From: JBBTQE01 sp038065775
Lineage (GTDB): Bacteria > Patescibacteriota > Patescibacteriia > Magasanikbacterales > GWA2-37-8
DNA: 18,682 nt
Assembly: GCA_038065775.1 (NCBI GenBank)
Contig: JBBTQE010000004.1
Span: 1-18,682, forward strand
Direction of reading: 5' to 3'
This document shows positions 1-7,700 of this stretch, one piece after another. The notes under the pieces are model-generated. The model did not search any database and was not told the origin of the DNA. It saw only the letters and a list, made by a program, of their open reading frames with translations. The position numbers were made by a program, and so were the translations under genes. Every line of letters begins with the position of its first letter. The stretch's first letter is position 1.

Positions 1-278
1 TACCAGGCACAGATATTGAGATTACTTCTACTCCAGGCCACGATCAATTCCACTGCGCTGTTTTGGTAGATACTGACGAATATGGCAAAGTCGCGATTTC
101 TGCAGATCTATTTTGGTGGCCAGACAATGAAGAACAGCAAACTGATAAGGAGAGTTTACTGAATCTTGATGATCCATACATGAAAGACAAAGACGCATTA
201 CACAAAAGCAGAGAAAAAATTTTAAAAATTGCGGACTACATAGTGCCTGGTCATGGAAAACCATTTAAGCTAACATAA
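1..278 (+). CDS. MBL-fold metallo-hydrolase, C-terminal part (5' end outside window)
   Basis: The reading frame is open from base 3 to a TAA at 276-278, so only about the last 91 residues are present. Visible motifs are TPGHDQFHC (the TPGH..H metal-site loop), ISADLFWW (the position of the metal-binding Asp, usually G-D) and VPGHGKPF (the final metal-binding His). These are the C-terminal metal ligands of metallo-beta-lactamase-fold hydrolases. The arrangement, with a charged helix (KSREKILKIADYIVPGHG) before the last His, recalls the small MBLAC1/glyoxalase-II-like hydrolases, but the substrate cannot be told from this fragment. A short membrane-peptide frame begins inside the stop codon (TAATG), suggesting coupled translation. 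The family call is firm; the specific function is not. Confidence 0.8.
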   Translation, partial: PGTDIEITSTPGHDQFHCAVLVDTDEYGKVAISADLFWWPDNEEQQTDKESLLNLDDPYMKDKDALHKSREKILKIADYIVPGHGKPFKLT

Positions 279-415
279 TGACGGCAAGTTTAGGACAGCG
301 TATAATAGCTGCCAAAAAAAATAAAGATTGCTCTGTTTTGGTTTATACATCAATATTCATAGGTTCGTGCGCTATTCTTTTTCTCTTATTGCATAGTTTA
401 TTTATCGATGATTAA
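278..415 (+). CDS. 45-aa putative single-pass membrane peptide
   Basis: An ATG at 278 overlaps the upstream stop codon (TAATG), an arrangement typical of translational coupling. It opens a 45-codon frame ending TAA at 413-415. The N-terminal third is basic (QRIIAAKKNK). It is followed by a hydrophobic stretch (about residues 20-42, VLVYTSIFIGSCAILFLLLH) long enough for one membrane span, and a short acidic tail ending DD. I do not recognise a family. The start overlap and the positive-inside topology argue that it is real; its short length and lack of a Shine-Dalgarno argue for caution. It could also be a chance frame. Confidence 0.4.
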   Translation: MTASLGQRIIAAKKNKDCSVLVYTSIFIGSCAILFLLLHSLFIDD

Positions 416-475
416 TTACGGATAGCCAGATATTTTATACTTTAAGTATGATGGGACATTGCACTAAAATTTAGC

Positions 476-506
476 CCTTCGAAGGATATAGCAGCGTGTA
501 TACACG
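476..506. repeat. Two adjacent perfect palindromes in a gene-free spacer
   Basis: The spacer 416-568 contains CCTTCGAAGG (476-485) and CGTGTATACACG (495-506), both perfect palindromes, nine bases apart. They precede a locally more GC-rich stretch and the start of the next small gene. They could be operator-like sites or the edge of a decayed element. No promoter with both boxes is convincing here. Confidence 0.3.
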
Positions 507-592
507 GCTGACGCCCGTATGCTAACGCACATCACATACCCGCGACCCATCCGACGCAAGATAATTATATGTCCTATTTCACTATTCAAATT

Positions 593-904
593 ATGAACAA
601 AAAAACCATCGTTATCTCTATTATTTTAGTAATCTTAGTCGGTTTTGCCATCATTTATCTTTCTATGCCAAAATCAACAGATACCAAAATAACCGGTGTT
701 TTTAGAGGAGCAAAAGGATGTATGGGAGTTGTTAGTGGCGCTTTGTTGATTGATTTTGCAAATAAATGCGAGGAGGCGAATCAGTACGAAGGCAAAACCG
801 TAGAAGTAATAGGGCATATTTACGAATACAAATGTGGTGAACATGAACAATGCTTTAGTGGTCCTTATATGGATAATATTAAATCAATTAGAATTCTTGA
901 ATAA
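593..904 (+). CDS. Small membrane-anchored or exported hypothetical protein
   Basis: From the ATG at 593 the protein is 103 aa. It begins with a classic short basic N-terminus and a hydrophobic span (MNKKTIVISIILVILVGFAI), then an extracytoplasmic domain of about 80 residues. An in-frame ATG at 569 would add eight residues, but it places uncharacteristic sequence before the Lys pair, so 593 is preferred; neither start has a Shine-Dalgarno. The domain contains four Cys residues (in GCMG, NKCEE, YKCGE and EQCFS), compatible with disulfides outside the cell. The pattern YEGKTVEVIGHIYEY suggests a small beta-barrel, possibly OB-like. No family is recognised. The downstream hairpin at 929-951 may also end this transcript. 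Confidence 0.6.
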   Translation: MNKKTIVISIILVILVGFAIIYLSMPKSTDTKITGVFRGAKGCMGVVSGALLIDFANKCEEANQYEGKTVEVIGHIYEYKCGEHEQCFSGPYMDNIKSIRILE

Positions 905-928
905 AATTTTGCGAACCCCGTAACAACG

Positions 929-951
929 AAAAAAAACTGCGCATAGGCGCA
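929..951 (-). terminator. Rho-independent terminator of the MEMO-CapA/yebC/ruvC operon
   Basis: On the - strand a 5-bp GC-rich stem (TGCGC, loop CTAT, GCGCA; 938-951) is followed by eight T residues (936-929). It lies immediately after the ruvC stop codon. The stem is short but the T-tract is strong. Confidence 0.7.
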
Positions 952-955
952 TATG

Positions 956-1450
956 TTATATCCTCTTCGCCCACAAACTCTGTCCGGCGCAGAGAGCCAC
1001 CGCGAGCGCGTCAGCCGCATCATCTGATTTTATTTTTTCTTTAATCCCAAGAAGCATCGCGACTAATTTTTGCATCTGTTGTTTTTCAGCCCGGCCATAA
1101 CCGGTCATTGCCTGCTTTACCTGAAGCGGAGTAAACTCATCAACCGGCAAATTATTTTCAACAGCCGTGAGCAAAATCACGCCTCTCGCCTGCCCGACAT
1201 CCATGGCTGTTTTTACATTTTTAAAAAAGAAAAGCTCTTCCACTGCCATGCGCGTGGGTTTGTATTTTTTTATCAAATACTCTAGGGCCTCGTGAATCTC
1301 CGCCAAACGTTCCACAAATGACTTCTTCGCGGATGTTTCAATGCAATCAAAAGCAACCGGCTTCCAATCGCCTTTTTCATTTTTTTTAATTATTCCATAG
1401 CCCACCCGGCCAAAACCGGGATCAATGCCGAGAATAACTTCTTGATTCAT
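956..1450 (-). CDS. ruvC: Crossover junction endodeoxyribonuclease RuvC
   Basis: The 164-aa length is typical for RuvC, the dimeric Mg2+-dependent resolvase that cuts Holliday junctions symmetrically during recombinational repair. The RNase H-fold catalytic acids are visible: Asp10 in GIDPG, Glu71 in AVEELFF, and Asp144 and Asp147 in DDAADALAVAL. The conserved VGQARGVILL segment and the basic TPLQVKQAMTGYGRAEKQQ region, which contacts DNA, are also present. The gene is last in its operon, 9 nt after yebC, and a terminator follows directly. A GGAG lies 12 nt before the start, overlapping the yebC stop, and could be a weak ribosome-binding site. ruvA and ruvB, often adjacent in other bacteria, are not in this window. 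Recombination partner RecA is encoded at 16700. Confidence 0.96.
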   Translation of the reverse strand: MNQEVILGIDPGFGRVGYGIIKKNEKGDWKPVAFDCIETSAKKSFVERLAEIHEALEYLIKKYKPTRMAVEELFFFKNVKTAMDVGQARGVILLTAVENNLPVDEFTPLQVKQAMTGYGRAEKQQMQKLVAMLLGIKEKIKSDDAADALAVALCAGQSLWAKRI

Positions 1451-1459
1451 ACTGAACTA

Positions 1460-2188
1460 TTACTCCGCGTTAGTAAAATAATCTTCAACATCATCATTCG
1501 CGTCCAGCTCCTCAAATAATTTTCCAAGTTTTTCTCCAACCTCTGCGCCCACCGACACCTTGTCCTTCGCCACCCACTGCAGACCGGATTCCAACGGTTC
1601 AATTTTTAATTCCTTCACCGAGGCCAACACTTTTTGAAAATTTTCCATTTTTATTTTTATTTCAATTTGATCATCAAAATCCGCGATATCTTCGGCTCCA
1701 GCTTCAATCATTGCCATCTCAAATTCTTCCAGCGGCTTGTTTGCCACAGCCAAATGTTCTTTTTTAATCGCGACAACTCCCATCTGTTGAAACATCCACA
1801 TCACACTTCCTGCGCCGGCGAGAGATCCGCCGCTTCCAGAAAAAATATGTTTGATATCTGAAACAGTTCTGTTCTTGTTATCCGTTAAACATTTTACCAG
1901 CACCGCCACTCCGCTCGGCCCATAACATTCATAAACCACTTCCTCAATCTGCGCGCCTTCCAATTCGCCTGTGCCTCTTTTTATGGCGCGTTCAATGTTG
2001 TCTTTCGGCATACCGACTTCTTTGGCTTTTTCAATCGCCAAACGCAAAGAAAAATTTGCGTTGGGATCTCCGCCATTTCTCGCCGCGACCGAAATGAGTT
2101 TGCTTACTTTTGTAAACTGCCCGCTTCGCGCCGCGTCTTGTTTCCCCTTCCTTTCCTGTATATTGTGCCATTTTGAGTGTCCTGACAT
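1460..2188 (-). CDS. yebC: YebC/PmpR/TACO1-family protein
   Basis: The 242-aa length is normal for the family. The N-terminus MSGHSKWHNIQERKGKQDAA is the family signature (usual form GHSKWxNIxxRK), followed by ARNGGDP, GMPKDNIERAIKRGTG and YECYGPSGVAVLV. Members were long annotated as DNA-binding regulators. More recent work on bacterial YebC and mitochondrial TACO1 supports a role at the ribosome in relieving stalls at difficult stretches such as polyproline. Which role applies here cannot be read from the sequence. The gene starts 2 nt after the end of the MEMO-CapA gene and precedes ruvC by 9 nt, so all three are probably one transcript. yebC next to ruvC is a widespread gene pair. No Shine-Dalgarno precedes the ATG. 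Confidence 0.96.
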   Translation of the reverse strand: MSGHSKWHNIQERKGKQDAARSGQFTKVSKLISVAARNGGDPNANFSLRLAIEKAKEVGMPKDNIERAIKRGTGELEGAQIEEVVYECYGPSGVAVLVKCLTDNKNRTVSDIKHIFSGSGGSLAGAGSVMWMFQQMGVVAIKKEHLAVANKPLEEFEMAMIEAGAEDIADFDDQIEIKIKMENFQKVLASVKELKIEPLESGLQWVAKDKVSVGAEVGEKLGKLFEELDANDDVEDYFTNAE

Positions 2189-2190
2189 AT

Positions 2191-4017
2191 TTAAATATTA
2201 ATATTCCCATCTTCAAATTTCCTTTTATCTATTCTACTGCCATTCTCAAACCAATCAAAAAAATCCGACTTGCGTTTTGCCTCCATTAACTTCACTTGTG
2301 ATTTTTCGCCATAAAACGGAAAAACATAAACCTTTTTGACTCCGTCTTTCCCCAGCACCAATCCCATGCTTAACCCCTCTTGCGTTTCCTTTGAAAAATA
2401 TTGGTCAAAAATGAAATTGCCGAGTGAATAAAATATCGGCTTCCCGTTATAAATTTCCATTTCTTGAACAACATGCGGGTGATGTCCGACTATAGCGTCG
2501 GCGCCAAAATTTATCAACTGATGAGCCAGCTCCCGCTGATTTTCATTTGATTTTTGCGCGTATTCAACGCCCCAGTGGATATTTACTATAACAAAATCCG
2601 CGTTTTGCTTTGCCTCGCTGACAGCTTTTTTAACCTTGTCCATTTTTAGCGCGTGATCCGTGTTGTTCACGCCGATAAACGCGACTTTGTACGGCAACCC
2701 AAGCTCTTCGCCGACGATCGTTGTATATTCCGGCCCCTCCCGAAGCTCGTCGCCAAAAAATCCCAAATTATTTTGCGCCAAAACTTTTTTCGTAAAATCC
2801 AAATTCGCCCAACCCATATCAAGCATGTGATTGTTCGCCAGATTGAACATCGTAAATCCGTAAGATTTCAGCTCTTTGGCAAGCGACGGGTCAAAACGAA
2901 ACGCGATTTCCTTTGTTGTGGCAATCCTTTTAGGCGCGAACGGCCCTTCCAGATTCGCCGACAAAATATTCATCCCCCAAAAAAATCTATTTTCCTGCGC
3001 TTTAATTTCTTTAAATAAATAATCCAACCCATCAGCGCCCATTGCTTTGGCCACGTTTCTTTCCAGCATCATATCGCCAAAAAATTGCAACATGATTTCC
3101 GGTTTTTCTTTCGCTTCGCCTTCTTTGTAATATCCAATGACATGGCTGGTTGTTTCGTTCAATTCCTGATTTAAAATACCCGCGCTGTTTGTGTGAGAAT
3201 ACAGATTAAAATTTTGCGCTTTTTTCAGCTCGTTATATTTCAAAAGAGCATACAAACTGTTTGGGCTGTCAACCTCAATCTTTCTTAAATTAGGAAAATA
3301 GCCGCTGGCGAGCGTATTAATTGAAAGCTCGTCGTGAAAATTTGCGGGTTCTTTTGAAAGATAATGTGAAAAATCCACGCTGGACAAAACCAAACTTTTT
3401 TCGGGCAAAATTTTTGAAAGTTTATCAGCCAATAAATCCAAACTTGGCTGGTCGGCCTTATTTTTTATAATTATAGAAACTACTCGCGCGCGCGGCCAAG
3501 TTTTTTTAATAAACGGAACTAGGGCGGAAATACTCCACTCCTCTTTAATAACATCATCATTAATTTTTACGCCCGCCCCGGCCAATTCGGAAATATTTTT
3601 TTCATCAGTTTTTAAAACTCCATACGGCGTATTCCACCCATTTGCCCCGGTAACAATATTATCAGCCCCTTTTTGCAAATGGTTAGGCCCGATGAGCACG
3701 ACTGTTTTTGGCTCCTGCTCGCTCAAGCTCTGTAAAAATCCGGCAATGTATTTTCCAGCCACAAGATGGTGCGGAATTACGCCGGAATAAACTTTTTCAT
3801 TAACGCGATTTGTAGAAGTAATTTGTTTAAAAAAATTATCATAAAATTCCAGGTCGCTTGAATATGAATTATTGAACGTTTGATTCTCTGGATTTTTTTT
3901 AAATGGAAGCGAAAAATCTACCGCGCTCCACGGTTGTTGACCGGCATAAAAATAGCCAAAAAACCCGGCCAAAATAGCTAAAACAAACACTGACGCGATT
4001 ATTAATTTCTCTTTCAT
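2191..4017 (-). CDS. Membrane-anchored MEMO-like (AmmeMemoRadiSam B) / CapA-like fusion protein
   Basis: The protein is 608 aa with an N-terminal hydrophobic anchor (about residues 5-25), so the rest probably lies outside the membrane. Residues about 75-297 resemble MEMO/AmmeMemoRadiSam protein B: VIPHHLVAG (His83), LIGPNHL (His113), EEWSISALVPF (159-169) and LSSVDFSHY (Asp215, His218). Residues about 307-580 are a CapA/PGA_cap metallophosphatase-like domain: FFGDMM (Asp315), ANLEGP (354-359), NLANNHMLD (392-400), IHWGVEY (His481), GHHPHVVQE (511-519) and YSLGNFIFDQ (530-539). CapA proteins act in poly-gamma-glutamate capsule synthesis or related envelope chemistry. In the MEMO part the usual EHS is EWS and the distal Cys seems absent, so metal chemistry may be altered. 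No capB/capC, AMMECR1 or radical-SAM gene is in the window. First gene of the yebC-ruvC operon. Confidence 0.85.
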   Translation of the reverse strand: MKEKLIIASVFVLAILAGFFGYFYAGQQPWSAVDFSLPFKKNPENQTFNNSYSSDLEFYDNFFKQITSTNRVNEKVYSGVIPHHLVAGKYIAGFLQSLSEQEPKTVVLIGPNHLQKGADNIVTGANGWNTPYGVLKTDEKNISELAGAGVKINDDVIKEEWSISALVPFIKKTWPRARVVSIIIKNKADQPSLDLLADKLSKILPEKSLVLSSVDFSHYLSKEPANFHDELSINTLASGYFPNLRKIEVDSPNSLYALLKYNELKKAQNFNLYSHTNSAGILNQELNETTSHVIGYYKEGEAKEKPEIMLQFFGDMMLERNVAKAMGADGLDYLFKEIKAQENRFFWGMNILSANLEGPFAPKRIATTKEIAFRFDPSLAKELKSYGFTMFNLANNHMLDMGWANLDFTKKVLAQNNLGFFGDELREGPEYTTIVGEELGLPYKVAFIGVNNTDHALKMDKVKKAVSEAKQNADFVIVNIHWGVEYAQKSNENQRELAHQLINFGADAIVGHHPHVVQEMEIYNGKPIFYSLGNFIFDQYFSKETQEGLSMGLVLGKDGVKKVYVFPFYGEKSQVKLMEAKRKSDFFDWFENGSRIDKRKFEDGNINI

Positions 4018-4026
4018 ACATGTGCT

Positions 4027-4055
4027 ATTTTACTCTGCAATTTAAGGAAAATCAA
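4027..4055 (-). promoter_or_regulatory. Promoter of the MEMO-CapA/yebC/ruvC operon (near-leaderless)
   Basis: On the - strand TTGATT (4055-4050), a 17-nt spacer and TAAAAT (4032-4027) form a good sigma-70-type promoter. Only nine bases separate the -10 box from the ATG at 4017, so the predicted transcript has almost no 5' leader. No Shine-Dalgarno is present. Confidence 0.6.
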
Positions 4056-4058
4056 ACT

Positions 4059-4091
4059 AAAAACGCCCCGACTTTGCGTCAGGGCGTTTTT
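4059..4091 (-). terminator. Strong terminator of the rpoB-rpoC operon, symmetric
   Basis: A near-perfect hairpin: AAAAACGCCC pairs with GGGCGTTTTT, with an inner GAC/GTC and loop. It has T-tracts on both strands, so it can work in either direction. On the - strand it follows the 214-aa gene at 4103-4747. It also insulates the promoter at 4027-4055. Confidence 0.9.
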
Positions 4092-4102
4092 ATTAAACCA
4101 AG

Positions 4103-4747
4103 CTATTTAATTTTAAACGAATCAACAAACTTGCCAAAATCCGCTTCGCTCCCGCTTCCTTTATGGGCGTAGAGCAATTGATACATCTCCTTTTTTTCTG
4201 GAACCGCAATAAGCCAGCCTTTCATGGTTATACCAATTCCGCTGTTAGCCAGAACAAACTCGGTCGCTTTGTGGTCTCCAAAAGTTGAATTCTCTGACGA
4301 TATTAATTCATTTCCAGGCGTGCTTTCAATCATGGCGTTTAAACCATTTTGTAAATTATTTTCCGGCTTGCTCATGTTAACACTCGCGGCGTATTTTGAG
4401 TGATTGACGATAAATACCGACCCTTCTTTATCCACGGCAGTGTAAGAATAATAATCATAGTCCACTTCTGTATTCTTTGGATCCATCTTGTCTTTGACTT
4501 CGCTAGGTTTGGCCGGGAAAATTGCGGAAAATCCCGCAGGCACAGAACTGTATTCCACCCAGCTTGCATAAGGGCCTGAATCGCCGATCGGTGTGTAATC
4601 TACATAATTTCTCTTGCCAAAACCTTTAATCGCGACCAAAACAACACCAGCCACTACCCAAAAAATCACGATGGCGATAACGATTTTTTTAACGTTAGAC
4701 TTTTTTGCCAGCTGTTGAGCCGGCTGTTGCGGCATGTTTGAATCCAT
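4103..4747 (-). CDS. Membrane-anchored hypothetical protein, last gene of the rpoBC operon
   Basis: The protein is 214 aa. A short polar N-terminus with Gln and Pro is followed by Lys residues and one hydrophobic span (about residues 20-41, VKKIVIAIVIFWVVAGVVLVA), then an extracytoplasmic domain of about 170 residues. The domain has alternating hydrophobic strands and ends EADFGKFVDSFKI. Features such as AGFSAIFPAKPSEV, ATEFVLANSGIGITMKGWLIAVPE and MYQLLYAHKG recall the PsbP/Mog1-like alpha-beta-alpha fold often seen in lipoproteins, but I cannot assign it to a family. It begins 40 nt after the rpoC stop with no promoter visible between, and it is followed by the strong terminator. It stops with TAG, unlike its neighbours (TAA). 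An AGGAGGA lies 30 nt before the ATG, too far to act as its ribosome-binding site. Confidence 0.75.
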   Translation of the reverse strand: MDSNMPQQPAQQLAKKSNVKKIVIAIVIFWVVAGVVLVAIKGFGKRNYVDYTPIGDSGPYASWVEYSSVPAGFSAIFPAKPSEVKDKMDPKNTEVDYDYYSYTAVDKEGSVFIVNHSKYAASVNMSKPENNLQNGLNAMIESTPGNELISSENSTFGDHKATEFVLANSGIGITMKGWLIAVPEKKEMYQLLYAHKGSGSEADFGKFVDSFKIK

Positions 4748-4787
4748 AATATAAAATTACGATTAATAAATAAAGGTTCCTCCTGTA

Positions 4788-7700
4788 TTACTGTTTAAAC
4801 CCGCTCCCGGCCGGAATCAATCGGCCAATAATTACATTTTCCTTCAAACCTTCCAAATAGTCAATCTTGCCTGTGATGGCGGTGTTAATAAGAACCTTGG
4901 CGGTTTCTTGGAACGAAGCGGCGGACAAAAAGCTCTGTGTTGAAAGCGCGACGCGACTGATGCCCAAGAAAAGCTCGCGACCAGTCGCGGATTTTCCGCC
5001 GTCCTTGTGCGCCTGCCTGTTGGAAAACGCCAACTGTGCTTTCTCGACGACTTCGCCGGGCAGTAAATCAGTATCTCCGGCATCTTCTATATATATACGG
5101 CTAAACATCTGACGGATAATCAACTCCACATGCTTGTCGTTTACTTTTTGGCCCTGCGATGAATAAATATTTTGAACTTCCTGTAAAATGTATCTTTGAA
5201 CCGCCTCACGACCTTTTAATTCAAACAAATGATGCGGATTAATACTGCCATCAGTAAGCGAGTCGCCTTTTTCAACTTTTTCTCCGTTTTTTATAAGCAC
5301 CTTATACCCGAGCGGAATAATATAGTCCCTTACATGAGGCCCTTCATAGGTTAAAGTGATCATATTCCTTTCTATATTCACACTTCCGGAATATTTCGCC
5401 TTAATTTCTTCACCCGAAGCGCCCCTTACCACCAGCACTTCGTCTTCTTTTACTGTCGCGCTGTCTTTAATCAAGATTTCATCCTCGGCCTTGCACTTAA
5501 TTTTCATTTCATCAACGCCGGAAAAATGAACATGGACAATTTCTTGCCCTCTGCGTCCTTCAAAAATTTTCTTCCCGCTTGCTGAAGTGATAATTTTGCC
5601 ATCAGCCTTTTCAATTTCAACGGTGCCGGAAACTTCTGAAAGCAATGCCTGTTTTTTCGGACTGCGCGCCTCAAATAATTCATCTACGCGAGGCAAGCCT
5701 TGCGTAATATCTCCGCCGCCCGCGACACCTCCGGTGTGGAAAGTTCTCATAGTCAGCTGGGTGCCCGGCTCGCCAATTGATTGCGCGGCTATAATACCAA
5801 CCGCAACCCCAAAATCAACTGACTTATTCTTCGCCAAATCAAATCCATAACATTTTCGGCAAATTCCTTTATCCATTTTGCACTGTAAAACACTACGCAC
5901 GCGAATCGTATCAATCTTGTGCTCATCAATCATTCTGGCAGCCTTGTCGTCAATAATCTCGCCTTCTTTGACAATTATTTTATTGCCAGCCTTAACTGTT
6001 TCAAAAGTATATCTGCCCCAAACGCGATCAGATAATTTTTCGCCCATAATTTTAGACTGCCCGGCTGTGAACACTTCTCCGGTTGTGTCGCCGCAATCTT
6101 CTTCAAAAACTATCACATCCTGCGCGACATCAACCAAGCGTCTGGTTAGATAACCCGCGTTGGCTGTTCTCAAAGCCGTATCTGTCAAGCCTTTTCTGGT
6201 ACCGTGTGAGGAGATAAAAAACTCAAGGACGTCAAAACCTTCTTTAAAATTGCCCTTTACCGGCAATTCAATAGTTTCTCCAGAAGGAGAAGCCACCAAG
6301 CCCTTCATGCCGATAACCTGACCGAGCTGGCCCCAGCTTCCTCTCGCGCCTGAATCAATCATGGCAAATACCGGACCATTTTTGGTAAGAGCGGTTTGAT
6401 TTTTCGCGACAATTCTATCTTTCGCTTCAGTCCAAATTTCCAATATCTTTGCGTGTCGTTCTGATTGGGTCAACAAGCCTTCTTGGTACTGTTCTTCAAT
6501 TTGTTTAACAAGCTGATCCGACTCGGAAAGTATGCCTTGCTTCTCCGGAATGGAAGGAAAATTGTCCATGCCCAAAGAATACCCGGATTTAGTAACATAT
6601 CTGTAACCCAAATTTTTTAACTCATCCAAAAAATTTGCGACTTCCTGCGGATCTTTGGAAAACTCCAAACAATAACGAATAATTGTCCCCAACTTCTTTA
6701 CATTCGCCATTTCATTAAAGTACGCCATGGTTGACGGAAGTATGTTGTTGAACAGAAGCCGCCCGACAGAAGTTACAACCAAAAGATTCGTGCCCTCAGG
6801 AAATTTGCTTAAATCACTAAATCTTACTTTGATTCTTTCCTGCAAAGTAATTATTCTTGCCCTATAAGCAAAAATGGCTTCTTTTTCCGAGCTAAAAAAT
6901 CTCTTGACCTCGCCGGTATCGTTCAGATCAAATCTGGTCAAATAATAACAGCCGAGAGCGATGTCTTGTCTCGGAGTAATCACCGGACTTCCGGTGGCTG
7001 GCTTCAAAATGTTTTTCTCCGCGGCCATTAAGTTGTCCGCTTCCCAGCGAGCCTCGGCAGTCAGAGGAAGATGCACGGCCATTTGGTCGCCGTCAAAGTC
7101 GGCGTTGAAAGCCGTACAAACCAACGGATGCAACTGGATTGCCTTGCCTTCAATCAAACGCGGATGAAACGCCTGAATGCCCAAGCGGTGCAATGTCGGA
7201 GCGCGATTTAAAAGAACGCGTGTCTTCTTGGTCAATTCTTCCAAAATATCCCAAACCTCGTCCTGTTCAGTTTCAATAAAACGAGAAGCGCTACGGACAT
7301 TATGCGCCAATTCGCGTTTAATAATTTCGCTCATTATAAACGGCTTGAATAATTCCAACGCCATTCTCTTTGGCAAACCGCACTCGTCCAAATTCAAATT
7401 TGGGCCAACTACAATTACCGAACGGCCGGAATAATCAACTCTCTTGCCAAGCAAATTCTGGCGGAAGCGTCCTTGCTTGCCTTTCAAAATATCGGCCAAA
7501 GATCTTAATTGTCTTTTTTGTCCGGTGGAAGCGGTTACGGTTTTTGAATGTCTAGCGTTGTTGTCTATCAATGCGTCCACTGCTTCCTGCAACATTCGTT
7601 TTTCATTTCTGCAAATTACTTCAGGCGCGTCCAATTCCAAAAGCCGGCGCAAACGATTGTTGCGGTTGATCACCCGTCTGTAAAGATCGTTCAAATCCGA

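Noticed and set aside
4777..4784. AGGAGGA after rpoC as ribosome-binding site of the 214-aa gene
   Set aside because: It is 30 nt from the ATG, with no usable start codon nearer that keeps the frame open.
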